Origin: Sulfuriferula thiophila
GTDB taxonomy: Bacteria; Pseudomonadota; Gammaproteobacteria; Burkholderiales; Sulfuriferulaceae
Direction: 5' to 3'
Length of the DNA stretch: 64,000 nt
NCBI RefSeq assembly: GCF_003864975.1
Contig: NZ_BHGL01000046.1
Span: 1-64,000 of the forward strand
The notes beneath the pieces were generated by a model. That model saw nothing but the letters and a program-made list of their open reading frames with translations. It was not told where the DNA came from and did no database searches. The translations under genes and the position numbers were made by a program. Position 1 is the stretch's first letter; every line of letters starts with the position of its first letter. Positions 27,007 to 36,537 of this stretch are shown here, piece by piece.

Positions 27007-27944
27007 GGTTTTTCTTGCTCTAATACAGTTTCAATCAGATAGCGCGGACGTTGACGTACTTGCTGGTAGATACGGCCGATGTATTCTCCGAGCAAACCAA
27101 TACCAAATAAGATCACGCCCATCAAAAAGAACATGATGCCGAACAGGGTGAATACACCATCAACTTCCGGACCGTAAAAAATGCGTCGATAGGCCAGATA
27201 GGCGACAAAAAAAGCCGATAAGATTGATAAGCCGACACCCACCAGTGAGAACATTTGCAACGGCACCAGCGAGAAGCCGGTAACCAGATCGAAATTCAGG
27301 CGGATCAACTGATACAGCGAATATTTCGATTCGCCTGCTGCGCGTTCCTCATGCGCAACTTGAACTTCGCCAGGATGGCGGGCATAGGTATAAGCCAGTG
27401 CAGGGATGAAGGTGTTGACTTCCTTGCTGTGATTGATCGCGAAAATAATTTCACGGCTATAGGCACGCAACATGCAACCCTGATCGGTCATTACCACATG
27501 GGTGATGCGTTCACGTAATTTATTCATGGCCCATGATGCATGACGTCGCCAGGATGAATCTTGTCGCTGCTGGCGCACACCGCCAACGTAGTCATAGCCT
27601 TCGTCCATTTTCGCCAGCAGTTTTTGGATTTCTTCTGGCGGATTTTGCAAATCGGCGTCCAGCGTGACAATCCGTTCACCACGGCAATGTTCAAAACCGG
27701 ACATGATAGCCATGTGCTGGCCAAAGTTACCTGCCAGCAACACCACGCGAGTAACATCCGGCCGGATATTGAATTGCTCACGCAACATCGCTGCAGAACG
27801 GTCACGACTACCGTCATTGATGAAAATGATTTCGTAACTCAGTTTGAGTGCATCCAGCGCTGGGTAGAGCCGGTTAAACAGCACCTGCAAGCCTTGTTCT
27901 TCGTTATAAACCGGAATGACAACAGATAATTGCGGACTGCTCAT
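27003..27944 (-). CDS. arnC: Undecaprenyl-phosphate Ara4FN transferase ArnC
   Basis: A 313-residue GT2 glycosyltransferase. The N-terminal GT-A domain has VVIPVYNEEQGL, FINDGSRDRS and the metal-binding TLDADLQNPPEEI. Two C-terminal helices (about 232-255 and 268-290) anchor it to the inner membrane, followed by the YIGRIYQQVRQRPRY tail typical of ArnC/GtrB. It loads Ara4FN onto undecaprenyl phosphate. It overlaps both neighbours by ATGA. Confidence 0.9.
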   Translation of the reverse strand: MSSPQLSVVIPVYNEEQGLQVLFNRLYPALDALKLSYEIIFINDGSRDRSAAMLREQFNIRPDVTRVVLLAGNFGQHMAIMSGFEHCRGERIVTLDADLQNPPEEIQKLLAKMDEGYDYVGGVRQQRQDSSWRRHASWAMNKLRERITHVVMTDQGCMLRAYSREIIFAINHSKEVNTFIPALAYTYARHPGEVQVAHEERAAGESKYSLYQLIRLNFDLVTGFSLVPLQMFSLVGVGLSILSAFFVAYLAYRRIFYGPEVDGVFTLFGIMFFLMGVILFGIGLLGEYIGRIYQQVRQRPRYLIETVLEQEKP

Positions 27945-29065
27945 AACTTGACCTCGGTGAGTATTTCAGCACATGCTGAGCAGACGCGTTCAACATCGCT
28001 CTGCGTCATGGTTGGGAATAGGGGGAGGGTGACGATACCCGCACCGACGTGCTCGGCATGAGGAAACTGCCCTTCGGTATAGCCCAGAGCACGGTACAGC
28101 TTGAATAGGTGGATAGGCGGGTAATGCACGCCAACTGCAATATCACGGGCTTTCATGCGCGCGATAAATTCGCCGCGGCTGATGCTCATGTGCGCCAGTG
28201 GCAACACTATCTGGAACATGTGCCAGTTACTATCAGTGAAATTGGCGATGGGTAATTCACAACCCAGACTAGTGTCGAATTTGGTGAAATAATGCTGAGC
28301 CAATTCGCGGCGGCGCTGGGTAAACTCAGTCAGATGCGGTAATTGTCCCAGACCTATCGCGGCAGCAATATCGGTAAGGTTGAATTTGCCGCCGGCGACA
28401 TCTACTTCCATCGTCCCATCAGCTGCGCGCACCACGCCTTGCAAACGCAGTTTTTCACACATAGGCACCATGGCAGAATCTGGCAGTACCAGACAGCCAC
28501 CCTCGCCAGTGGTGAGGTTTTTATTAGCATGGAAGCTGAATGCCACCAGATCGCCAAAGCTGCCGATAGAACGGCCACCCCAGCTGGCACCGAATGATTG
28601 CGCAGCGTCTTCAATCACACGTAATTGATGCTTATTGGCAATGCCATAGAGCACATCACGATCAACTGGCAGCCCTGCCAAGTCAACGGCAATGATGGCA
28701 CGTGTGCGCGGGGTGATCGCGGCTGCTATCAGATTCAGATCGATGTTGCGGGTATGAGGGTCAATGTCGACAAATACCGGCTTCGCGCCCGCCAGTACAA
28801 TGACATTGGCCGTAGCGACCCAGGATAGCGGCGTGGTGATGACTTCGTCGCCCGGCTGGATATCAATCAGATCCAGTGCAATTTCCAGAGCGGCCGTGCC
28901 GGAATTCAGGCTGCGAACGTCGCGACCGCCCATCAATGCTGATAATTGCGCTTCAAACGCCTGTACTTTGGGGCCGCTGGTGAGCCAGCCGGAGCGCAGC
29001 ACATCGCTGACCGCCTGTATGGTTGCTTCGTCTATGGTGGGACGGGTAAACGGTAAGAATTCCAT
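27941..29065 (-). CDS. arnB: UDP-Ara4O aminotransferase ArnB
   Basis: A 374-residue PLP-dependent sugar aminotransferase (DegT/DnrJ/EryC1). The Schiff-base lysine is Lys182 in FSFHANKNLTTGEGG, with the PLP-phosphate-binding SGTAALEIAL near residue 55. It converts UDP-4-keto-arabinose to UDP-Ara4N using glutamate. I chose the ATG at 29065, which overlaps the arnE stop (TAATG) and gives the conserved FLPFTRPTIDEATI start. An open frame extends further upstream but lies within arnE. Confidence 0.9.
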   Translation of the reverse strand: MEFLPFTRPTIDEATIQAVSDVLRSGWLTSGPKVQAFEAQLSALMGGRDVRSLNSGTAALEIALDLIDIQPGDEVITTPLSWVATANVIVLAGAKPVFVDIDPHTRNIDLNLIAAAITPRTRAIIAVDLAGLPVDRDVLYGIANKHQLRVIEDAAQSFGASWGGRSIGSFGDLVAFSFHANKNLTTGEGGCLVLPDSAMVPMCEKLRLQGVVRAADGTMEVDVAGGKFNLTDIAAAIGLGQLPHLTEFTQRRRELAQHYFTKFDTSLGCELPIANFTDSNWHMFQIVLPLAHMSISRGEFIARMKARDIAVGVHYPPIHLFKLYRALGYTEGQFPHAEHVGAGIVTLPLFPTMTQSDVERVCSACAEILTEVKL

Positions 29066-29436
29066 TAACTTCTCGTTATTAAAAATACGCCAAAAATAAT
29101 CACGCCTATGCCTATCATGCGCTCTATGCTGACGGCTTCGCCAAACAGCCACCACGCTGCCAGCGCATTGACCACGTAGCCAAATGACAGCATGGGATAA
29201 GCAACGCTGACTTCGACGCGGGATAACGCCATGATCCAGACCACTACGCTGATCACATAGCAGGCCAGGCCGCCAATAATATGTGGTTCAGTAGCCAGCT
29301 TGAAGCCGATGGGCACGATGTTATTAGCATTAAAGGCGAAAGTGCCTATGCTGTTGGTGCCGGCCTTGAGGAGCAGTTGCGCCACTGCATTCAGCATCAC
29401 GCCCGATAAAATCAGGATCCAACTGACTGCGCTCAT
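29065..29436 (-). CDS. arnE: ArnE/EmrE-type flippase subunit
   Basis: A 123-residue small-multidrug-resistance-fold membrane protein with four helices. In the arn pathway ArnE and ArnF form a heterodimer that flips undecaprenyl-phosphate Ara4N to the periplasm. Only one such gene is present here, so it would have to act as a homodimer or with a distant partner. It overlaps the second ArnT gene (ATGA) and arnB (TAATG). Confidence 0.78.
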   Translation of the reverse strand: MSAVSWILILSGVMLNAVAQLLLKAGTNSIGTFAFNANNIVPIGFKLATEPHIIGGLACYVISVVVWIMALSRVEVSVAYPMLSFGYVVNALAAWWLFGEAVSIERMIGIGVIIFGVFLITRS

Positions 29437-31091
29437 GGTGTCTCCACCACGACACGACGGGTATCACGGGCTATCACACGCATAGGGAGTCCTTGTTCTG
29501 CAAATTGTTGATAATAAACTGGCGACATCACAGCCAGAGCATAAGGTTGCTGGCGCCATAATTGCAAGAAGGTGGCGACATCCGGTATCCATTTGTGCGG
29601 CTCTTGCTCAATACCGAAATACATCTCGTCAGGGTGCGCAACCAACGTCATTGTGCGTTGCAGATAGGGTGGCAGAGTTTGCTCGTACATCGCAACACTG
29701 TAGAACGGCACACCCGGTTTGAGGTAAGGCTTGATTTGTTGCGCAATGAGGTAAGCAGAGCTTGCCGGCGACAGTGCGTTGTAGCCGATATAAACAGATT
29801 GCCCCATCAGCAGGCCGGCCACCGCCATGACTGAAACAGCAGCGATGATCTGTTCGCGGCGTGCCAGCCACATCGCCATCACCGCACCAACCAGCCAGCA
29901 CAGTGCGGCGGCTTGTATCCATGGGATGAAGTTGTCATATAAAGCAGCAGGGACTTCTGCACTGGCGCCTTTGCTGGCTAATGGTGCAAACCACCAGGCA
30001 GCCAGCGCAATCGGCACCATGATGCTGATTTGCCAGGCCAGGGTCTTGCCGGAAATTTTGCTGAGCCGCTCACCAATCAGCAACGCCAATGCCGGGAAAA
30101 TCGGCAAAATATACGGCACCAGCTTGGAATGCGAGACGGAAAAAAACACAAAGATAAACGCTATCCATACCATCAGCATGCGATTAACCTGGAAATTATC
30201 CAGTGTCGTTGGCCGACGCTCCCAGCCACGCCATAGCGCGTGCAACATTGGTGCTAACCAGGGCAGGATGCCCAGCAGCACCACGGGAATAAAGGTATAC
30301 CATGGATGAACACGCCCGCTGATCGGCGTCAGGTAGCGCAGTACATGCTCATGGATAAAGAAAAACCATAGAAATTCCGGGTTGGCATGCGACACCATAA
30401 CAAACCAGGGTACGGTGATTGCAGCAAATATCAGCAAGCCGATGGTCAAATGCAGCCGCTTCCATAATCCCCAGTCACGCTGGATCAGCGTATACAGTAT
30501 CAATACTGCGCCCGGGATGGCGACGCCGATCAAGCCTTTGCTCAGCATGGATAGCCCCATACCGGCCCAGCAGACATACATCCACCAGCGGGTTTCAGAT
30601 TCGGTAGCCGTCGGGCGTTGCGCCAGTACCAGCGCTGCCAGACTCAGACTCATGAAAAAGCTCACACCCATGTCGAGGATATTGATGTGGCCGATTGCAA
30701 AATACAGGAAACTGCTCGCCAGCACCAAAGCAGCCATGATGCCCGCACGCTGGTTATACAGGCGTGATCCGGTCAGATAGACCAGCAATATGCCCATGAA
30801 GCCGGTCAATGCTGCCCATAGTCGGGCTGTCCAGTTGTGCTCACCAAACATGCTGTAGGCAACAGCAGTCGCCCAATATTGCAAAGCTGGTTTTTCAAAA
30901 TATTTGAGGTCGTTTAGCCGTGGAGTGACCCAGTCGCCGGACTGAACCATTTCACGTGGAATTTCCGCATAGCGACCTTCATCCGGCCGAACCAGCGCAT
31001 TGTGATCGAGTGTGGCAAACCAGAGGATGGCCGTCAGTGCAAACATTAACCAGAGCAGAATTTGCGGGGTAGCAGAGCGATTTGAGTTCAA
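29433..31091 (-). CDS. arnT: ArnT lipid A Ara4N transferase (copy 2)
   Basis: A 552-residue GT-C membrane glycosyltransferase and the closer match to canonical ArnT. The first periplasmic loop has LVRPDEGRYAEIPREM with the catalytic-site acidic residues, and KYFEKPALQYW follows. About twelve helices are followed by a C-terminal periplasmic domain. It is the promoter-proximal gene of the arn block; the AI-2E-family gene lies 63 bp upstream in the same direction. Confidence 0.87.
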   Translation of the reverse strand: MNSNRSATPQILLWLMFALTAILWFATLDHNALVRPDEGRYAEIPREMVQSGDWVTPRLNDLKYFEKPALQYWATAVAYSMFGEHNWTARLWAALTGFMGILLVYLTGSRLYNQRAGIMAALVLASSFLYFAIGHINILDMGVSFFMSLSLAALVLAQRPTATESETRWWMYVCWAGMGLSMLSKGLIGVAIPGAVLILYTLIQRDWGLWKRLHLTIGLLIFAAITVPWFVMVSHANPEFLWFFFIHEHVLRYLTPISGRVHPWYTFIPVVLLGILPWLAPMLHALWRGWERRPTTLDNFQVNRMLMVWIAFIFVFFSVSHSKLVPYILPIFPALALLIGERLSKISGKTLAWQISIMVPIALAAWWFAPLASKGASAEVPAALYDNFIPWIQAAALCWLVGAVMAMWLARREQIIAAVSVMAVAGLLMGQSVYIGYNALSPASSAYLIAQQIKPYLKPGVPFYSVAMYEQTLPPYLQRTMTLVAHPDEMYFGIEQEPHKWIPDVATFLQLWRQQPYALAVMSPVYYQQFAEQGLPMRVIARDTRRVVVETP

Positions 31092-31154
31092 AGCAATAGG
31101 TGACCTGTGGCTAAGCAGTGCGCGAAAGTAAGGATTATAACAAAGATAAAACGC

Positions 31155-32174
31155 TTACACCCAGCCGCGCCCAACCAATTCATCCTTGATATAAGCGTAA
31201 TAAATCGGCGCGGCAACTACCCCGGTAAGGCCGAATATCGATTCCATCAACAACATGGCTATCAGTAATTCCCATGCCCGCGCATGGATCTGGCTACCGA
31301 CAATGCGGGCATTCAGGAAATATTCCAGTTTGTGGATGAGAATTAAAAAAACCAGCGAACCGATCGCAATATTAAGCGACTGGCTAAGGCTTACGATCAC
31401 AATGACACTATTCGACATCAGATTGCCAATCACCGGAATCAGACCTGCCAGGAACGTAATTGCGATCATGGTTTTGGTCAGCGGCAGGTGCACACCGGCC
31501 AAAGGCAGAATAACAACCAGATAAATCGCAGTAAACAAGGCGTTGATCGATGCAATACGCACTTGCGCGAAAACAATCCGGCGAAATGCCAGACCTATGC
31601 GCTGGGCCCGTTCAGCCATGGCGCGGGCCAGTGGCTTGTAGTGATCCATGGGGACGACCTCACGCAATGCCAGCATGCCGCCAATGATCATGCCTATCAA
31701 TACATGAGCCGCCAGGCGCCCGGCCTCCTTGCCGGCCAACTGCAACTCTGCAGCATGGGCACGCAGCCATGTGGTAATGGCTAAGCGGAATGCCTCTGCG
31801 TCAGGGGGCAGGGAAGTAAGCAACCAGGCAGGGAAAATCTGACGGGAGCTTTCCAGGATTTCTGCCATTTTATCAAACAGCAAAGTCAGGCTGCCTGCAT
31901 CTGAACGGAAAAATGCAATCAGGCCGACACTCGCCAAGGTGAGCAAGGTGATTACGGTAAATGATAACAGCCCAACAGCAATAAATTTGGAGCGTTGACC
32001 AGGCAAATGGCGAGCAAACCAGGGTGAAATAATATGGACTAATTCAAATACCAATAACCCTGCCAGTAGCGCCGGCAGCAAATGAAACAGAAGCACAAAA
32101 ATCAGCACAGCAGCAGCGATTATCCAGGCTGAAATTTCGGAAGCGGTAGGGCGTGTATCTGATGTTATTAGCAT
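31155..32174 (-). CDS. AI-2E family (PerM/YhhT-like) transporter
   Basis: A 339-residue membrane protein with paired N-terminal helices, a long soluble helix region (85-160) and about five C-terminal helices, as in the AI-2 exporter-like UPF0118/PerM family. The conserved FLAGLIPVIGNLMSN and the C-terminal GLTGVVAAPIYYAYIK segments are present. Members export or exchange varied small solutes, including Na+/H+ in some cases; the substrate here is unknown. It is divergent from the peroxiredoxin gene. Confidence 0.8.
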   Translation of the reverse strand: MLITSDTRPTASEISAWIIAAAVLIFVLLFHLLPALLAGLLVFELVHIISPWFARHLPGQRSKFIAVGLLSFTVITLLTLASVGLIAFFRSDAGSLTLLFDKMAEILESSRQIFPAWLLTSLPPDAEAFRLAITTWLRAHAAELQLAGKEAGRLAAHVLIGMIIGGMLALREVVPMDHYKPLARAMAERAQRIGLAFRRIVFAQVRIASINALFTAIYLVVILPLAGVHLPLTKTMIAITFLAGLIPVIGNLMSNSVIVIVSLSQSLNIAIGSLVFLILIHKLEYFLNARIVGSQIHARAWELLIAMLLMESIFGLTGVVAAPIYYAYIKDELVGRGWV

Positions 32175-32208
32175 ATATAAATTTTCTTAAATGATTTTCA
32201 TCTAATAA

Positions 32209-32237
32209 TTGACAAGCACTGCGGCAATAGATAGATT
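32209..32237 (+). promoter_or_regulatory. Sigma-70-type promoter of the peroxiredoxin gene
   Basis: TTGACA (32209-32214) and TAGATT (32232-32237) are separated by exactly 17 bases. They lie about 125 bases upstream of the peroxiredoxin start, in the intergenic region shared with the divergent AI-2E-family gene. Confidence 0.55.
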
Positions 32238-32362
32238 CTAACAGTTGTGAATCCGTTTTTTTCGTAATTTATCACGCATTTTGCTGGGTATTTATACAGA
32301 GATGAAATCGCTTGTGAGCGGATTTCGGTATTTTTAACGTAATTTTAACTAAGGAGATTTAC

Positions 32363-32962
32363 ATGGCAGTTTTAGTATGCAAACCGGCCCCGGACTTTAC
32401 CGCAACCGCAGTAATGGGCAACAATGAAATCAAGGACATCACCTTTTCTGAATTTACCAAAGGCAAGTATGTGGTGATATTTTTCTATCCACTTGATTTC
32501 ACGTTTGTATGCCCATCCGAATTAATTGCTTTCGATCATCGTCTTGATGAATTTACCAAGCGCGGCGTGGAAGTATTGAGTGTGTCCATCGATTCGCAAT
32601 TTACCCACCTCGCCTGGAAAAACACCCCGATCAACAATGGTGGTATCGGCCAGGTTAAATACACTATGCTCGCTGATATCAAGCACGAAATCGCGAAAGC
32701 CTACGATGTGGAGCTAGATGGTAGCGTTGCCTTGCGTGGTTCATTCCTGATTGACCGTGATGGCATCGTGCGCCATCAAGTCGTGAATGACCTGCCGTTA
32801 GGTCGTGACATCGATGAAATGCTACGCGTTATCGACGCATTGCAGTTCACTGAAGAGCATGGTGAAGTTTGCCCTGCCGGCTGGAAAAAAGGCGATGCAG
32901 GTATGGGTGCTTCCACTGAAGGTGTGGCTAAATACCTGGCGGAAAATGCTGACAAACTGTAA
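32363..32962 (+). CDS. 2-Cys peroxiredoxin (AhpC/TSA, Prx1 type)
   Basis: A 199-residue cytoplasmic thiol peroxidase that reduces H2O2 and organic peroxides. The peroxidatic Cys50 lies in FYPLDFTFVCPSEL and the resolving Cys170 in HGEVCPAGW. The GGxG/YF sensitivity region is represented by NNGGIGQVKY. A strong Shine-Dalgarno (AAGGAG) precedes the ATG. It is monocistronic, with a good promoter and a strong terminator. No AhpF or thioredoxin reductase gene is adjacent. Confidence 0.93.
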   Translation: MAVLVCKPAPDFTATAVMGNNEIKDITFSEFTKGKYVVIFFYPLDFTFVCPSELIAFDHRLDEFTKRGVEVLSVSIDSQFTHLAWKNTPINNGGIGQVKYTMLADIKHEIAKAYDVELDGSVALRGSFLIDRDGIVRHQVVNDLPLGRDIDEMLRVIDALQFTEEHGEVCPAGWKKGDAGMGASTEGVAKYLAENADKL

Positions 32963-32981
32963 TCGCACAGTTTGTATGTAA

Positions 32982-33013
32982 AAAAACGGCTATCTGCGAA
33001 GATAGCCGTTTTT
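32982..33013. terminator. Bidirectional terminator between peroxiredoxin and glnS
   Basis: AAAAACGGCTATC and GATAGCCGTTTTT form a 13-base perfect stem around TGCGAA. A-rich and T-rich flanks lie on both sides, so it can serve both convergent genes. Confidence 0.9.
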
Positions 33014-33030
33014 GTTTGTGTCGCAGCCGC

Positions 33031-34710
33031 TTATTTAACCCATGAGTCCTTTAGGGTGACGGTGCGATTAAACACTGGTTTGCCAGGCAGGCTGTCCTTG
33101 AGGTCAGCAACAAAATAGCCGTGACGTTCAAACTGGAAACTTTCTTCGGCCACCGCACTTGCCAAAGCAGGTTCAACATACGCAGTAATCACTTGTTTTG
33201 CATTAGGATTGATGTCCAGCAGATAATCCCTGTCATCAGCACCCGGGTGCGCAACAGCAAACAGACGATCGTACAATCGCACTTCCGTTTCCAGCGCATG
33301 CGCAGCGGATAGCCAGTGAATATTGCCTTTGACCTTAACACTATCCGAGCCCGGCGTGCCGGATTTGGTGTCAGCCAGGTAGTTGCAATGCACAGCCAGC
33401 AATTCACCCTGTTCGTTGTAATCTGCGCCGGTGCATTCGATCACATAACCATAACGCAGTCGTACTTTATTGCCCGGGAACAAGCGGAAATAACCTTTGC
33501 TCGGCGTTTCCATATAATCTTCGCGCTCTATCCATAATTCGCGAGACAGGGGTACGACGCGCTTTTCCAGCTCTGGTTTGAGCGGATGATTGGGTGCAAA
33601 GCAGTCCTCGCTTTGCGCTTCGGGGTAGTTGTCGATAATCAGTTTGATCGGATTTAATACCGCGATACGCCGTTCAGCAGCAAGATTCAGGTCTTCGCGC
33701 ATGCAGTCTTCCAGCACGCTCATATCGATCCATGAATCGGCTTTTGATACACCGATGCGGTCGGTAAACATGCGGAACCCGGCGGCAGTAAAGCCGCGGC
33801 GCCGCGCGCCCACCAGCGTGGGTAAGCGTGGATCGTCCCAGCCATCCACATGGCCGCCTTCAACCAGGGTGATGAGCTTGCGTTTGGACAACACGACGTA
33901 GGTCAGATTCAACCGGGCAAATTCGATCTGTTGTGGATGCCAGCCGAGTAGCGGTTGCAGTTGGTCCAGCACCCAGTCGTACAAGGGGCGATGGTCTTCG
34001 AATTCCAGCGTGCAGATGGAATGACTGATGCGTTCCAGCGCATCGGAAATGCAATGCGTGTAGTCATACAGTGGATAGATGCACCATGTGTTGCCGGTAC
34101 GGTGATGCTCGGCGTGGCGAATACGGTAAATCACCGGGTCGCGCAGGTTGAAATTAGGTGAGGCCATATCGATTTTAGCGCGTAATACATGGGCGCCATC
34201 GGCAAATTCACCGGCTTTCATGCGCCGGAACATATCCAGATTTTCTGCTGCGCTGCGGTCGCGGTAGGGGCTGTTCTGGCCCGGGATGATATGCGTGCCA
34301 CGACGCTCACGCATTTCTTCAGCGCTCTGGCTGTCTACATAAGCCAGGCCGCGCTCAATCAGGAATTCGGCAAAGGCATACAGCTTGTCAAAGTAATCAG
34401 AAGCAAAATATTGATTGCTGCCCCAGTCAAAACCTAACCAGCGCACTGCATCGATAATCGAATCGACGTATTCCTGTTCTTCTTTTTCCGGGTTGGTATC
34501 ATCAAAGCGCAAATGGCAGACACCACCATAATCACGGGCCAGCCCGAAATTCAGGCAAATCGATTTGGCGTGACCATAGTGCAGATAACCGTTAGGCTCC
34601 GGCGGGAAGCGCGTTGCCATACGTCCACCCCATTTATTGCTGGCAATATCGTCATCAATAATGCTGCGGATAAAATTGGAAATAGCAGGTTTTTCTGTAG
34701 CGTCAGTCAT
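33031..34710 (-). CDS. glnS: Glutaminyl-tRNA synthetase
   Basis: A 559-residue class I synthetase that charges tRNA-Gln. The HIGH-type motif is PPEPNGYLHYGHAKS near residue 38 and the KMSKS-type loop is VLSKRKL near residue 272. The C-terminal anticodon-binding beta-barrels are complete. Length matches E. coli GlnS (about 554). It is convergent with the peroxiredoxin gene and divergent from the TRAP protein gene. Confidence 0.96.
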   Translation of the reverse strand: MTDATEKPAISNFIRSIIDDDIASNKWGGRMATRFPPEPNGYLHYGHAKSICLNFGLARDYGGVCHLRFDDTNPEKEEQEYVDSIIDAVRWLGFDWGSNQYFASDYFDKLYAFAEFLIERGLAYVDSQSAEEMRERRGTHIIPGQNSPYRDRSAAENLDMFRRMKAGEFADGAHVLRAKIDMASPNFNLRDPVIYRIRHAEHHRTGNTWCIYPLYDYTHCISDALERISHSICTLEFEDHRPLYDWVLDQLQPLLGWHPQQIEFARLNLTYVVLSKRKLITLVEGGHVDGWDDPRLPTLVGARRRGFTAAGFRMFTDRIGVSKADSWIDMSVLEDCMREDLNLAAERRIAVLNPIKLIIDNYPEAQSEDCFAPNHPLKPELEKRVVPLSRELWIEREDYMETPSKGYFRLFPGNKVRLRYGYVIECTGADYNEQGELLAVHCNYLADTKSGTPGSDSVKVKGNIHWLSAAHALETEVRLYDRLFAVAHPGADDRDYLLDINPNAKQVITAYVEPALASAVAEESFQFERHGYFVADLKDSLPGKPVFNRTVTLKDSWVK

Positions 34711-34772
34711 TTTGTGTATGAGAGTAATCTTTAGCCGTATAATTTTACCTTAATTAAGCAATGGGGATATAA

Positions 34773-35861
34773 ATGCAACGACGAGATTTTATTAAAGGTG
34801 CGGCAGGTGCCGGCCTGGCGAGTGTAGCCGCAGTCGCGCCATCATTAGCTATTGCGGCAGATGCACCGGTTATCAACTGGCGTCTGGCATCGAGCTTCCC
34901 CAAGAGCCTGGATACGATTTATGGCGCTGCGGAGACATTATCCAGGCGCGTTGCTGCGCTCACCAATGGTAAATTTCAAATCCGCGTTTTCGCCGGTGGC
35001 GAGCTGGTTCCGGGCTTGCAGGTGCTGGATGCTGTGCAGAACGGCACAGTCGAATGCGGGCATACAGCCAGCTATTATTATGTCGGCAAAAACATGGCGT
35101 TTGCATTTGATTGCGCCGTGCCATTTGGCTTGACCGCACGCCAGCAGAATTCATGGATGTATGCTGGTGGTGGCATGCAACTGATGCGCGATTTCTTCAA
35201 GAGCTACAATATCGTGCAATTTCCCGGTGGCAATACCGGCACGCAAATGGGTGGCTGGTTCCGTCATGAGATCAAATCGCTGGCTGATCTCAAAGGTTTG
35301 AAAATGCGTATTCCCGGGCTGGGCGGTAAGATCATGGCCAAGCTTGGCGCTGTGCCGCAAACCCTGCCTGGTGGTGATATCTACCCGGCGCTGGAGCGTG
35401 GTGCACTGGATGCGGCGGAGTGGGTAGGGCCGTATGATGATGAAAAGCTGGGTTTCTACAAAATTGCCAAGCATTATTATTATCCTGGCTGGTGGGAAGG
35501 TGGTCCGCAGCTGTCATTCATGGTGAACATGCAGAAATGGGCTGCCTTGCCGGAAGCTTATCGGCAGGCATTTGAAGTTGCCACTACCGAAGCCAATATG
35601 CTGATGCTGGCGCAATATGATGCCAAGAATCCCCCAGCGATGATGCGTCTGGTACAACAAGGAGTAAAGCTGCACGCCTTCCCTAAGGACGTGATGCTCG
35701 CCGCGCGGCGTGCCGCATTTGAGATTTTTGATGAGGAGGCCGCGAAGAATCCGGCCTTTAAAACTATCTACACCGAGTGGAAGAAATTCCGCGATAGCGA
35801 AATTCAATGGTTTAAGGTGGCAGAAGCACCGTATCAGAATTTCTTGTATTACGTAAAGTGA
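34773..35861 (+). CDS. TRAP transporter substrate-binding protein (DctP/TakP type)
   Basis: A 362-residue periplasmic binding protein. A Tat signal is visible (QRRDFIKGAAGAG, cleavage near AIAADA). The mature domain fits the TakP-like 2-oxoacid subgroup: LASSFPKSLDTIYGAAE, NGTVECGHTASYYYVGK, TGTQMGGWFR with the ligand-binding arginine, and DAAEWVGPYDD. No membrane DctQ or DctM gene follows, and a strong terminator closes the unit, so it is an orphan binding protein in this window. Confidence 0.87.
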   Translation: MQRRDFIKGAAGAGLASVAAVAPSLAIAADAPVINWRLASSFPKSLDTIYGAAETLSRRVAALTNGKFQIRVFAGGELVPGLQVLDAVQNGTVECGHTASYYYVGKNMAFAFDCAVPFGLTARQQNSWMYAGGGMQLMRDFFKSYNIVQFPGGNTGTQMGGWFRHEIKSLADLKGLKMRIPGLGGKIMAKLGAVPQTLPGGDIYPALERGALDAAEWVGPYDDEKLGFYKIAKHYYYPGWWEGGPQLSFMVNMQKWAALPEAYRQAFEVATTEANMLMLAQYDAKNPPAMMRLVQQGVKLHAFPKDVMLAARRAAFEIFDEEAAKNPAFKTIYTEWKKFRDSEIQWFKVAEAPYQNFLYYVK

Positions 35862-35914
35862 GTGACAGTATTATAGTCAATTAGCTTGTACGGTGAATTA
35901 AAATGAGCATACAG

Positions 35915-35950
35915 TCCGGAATGGCGTGAGCATTCCGGATTTTATTTTTT
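35915..35950 (+). terminator. Intrinsic terminator after the TRAP gene
   Basis: TCCGGAATG and CATTCCGGA form a perfect nine-base stem with a seven-base loop, followed by TTTTATTTTTT. It overlaps the stop region of the convergent receiver gene. Confidence 0.9.
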
Positions 35951-36319
35951 AAGACATTGCTCTACTCTGTTCAATACACTTGCTGGATTAAGGGGTTTAA
36001 CTATAAAACCAGCGGCTCCCTTTTCCAACGCTTCGCTGACTTTACCCATCGTTGAATCCGCGCTTACCATCAATACTTTTGATGTTGGACTCGCCCAGTG
36101 AATTTCTTCCAGTGCTTGCAAACCATCCATTTTGGGCATGGCAATATCTAGCAACACAAGGTCGGGCTTTAATCTTGCGCACATTTTGACAGCCTGCTCA
36201 CCATTGGTTGCTTCGCCGATAATCACATACTTCTCACTTTGCAGAATTATTTTTAGCAGTTCACGCATCATGCAGTCATCATCGACCACTAATACTGAAG
36301 GTTTTTTTAGATTATCCAT
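35942..36319 (-). CDS. Single-domain response regulator (CheY-like)
   Basis: A 125-residue receiver domain with no output domain. The acidic pair (VVDDDCMMREL), phosphoacceptor Asp in LVLLDIAMPKMDG, Ser/Thr in MVSADS and Lys in FIVKPLNP are all present, so it should be phosphorylatable. It lies 218 bp downstream of the diguanylate cyclase gene on the same strand and close to the large histidine kinase at 37853, a plausible but unproven partner. Confidence 0.88.
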   Translation of the reverse strand: MDNLKKPSVLVVDDDCMMRELLKIILQSEKYVIIGEATNGEQAVKMCARLKPDLVLLDIAMPKMDGLQALEEIHWASPTSKVLMVSADSTMGKVSEALEKGAAGFIVKPLNPASVLNRVEQCLKK

Positions 36320-36537
36320 CTTTTTGCATCTCCAATTTATGTGTTTTAAAGCGGTTGACAGAACCTACTGGTCGATGTGATTTCTGCTAAGCCATGCAAA
36401 GGTTTGAATTCCAGGGGGTCTACAAAAACATACCAGCTTGTATTGTTTAAGTTTAGCGATGTTGAAGATCATGGAAAGATTTGGTGGATGATAATTAAAA
36501 AGGTTTACAGACTGCGTTCCTTGGGAACTGATTGATG

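Noticed and set aside
32231-32245. Possible OxyR site upstream of the peroxiredoxin gene (ATAG-like left half)
   Set aside because: The right half does not match (CAGT instead of CTAT), and the site would overlap the -10 element, an unlikely place for activation.
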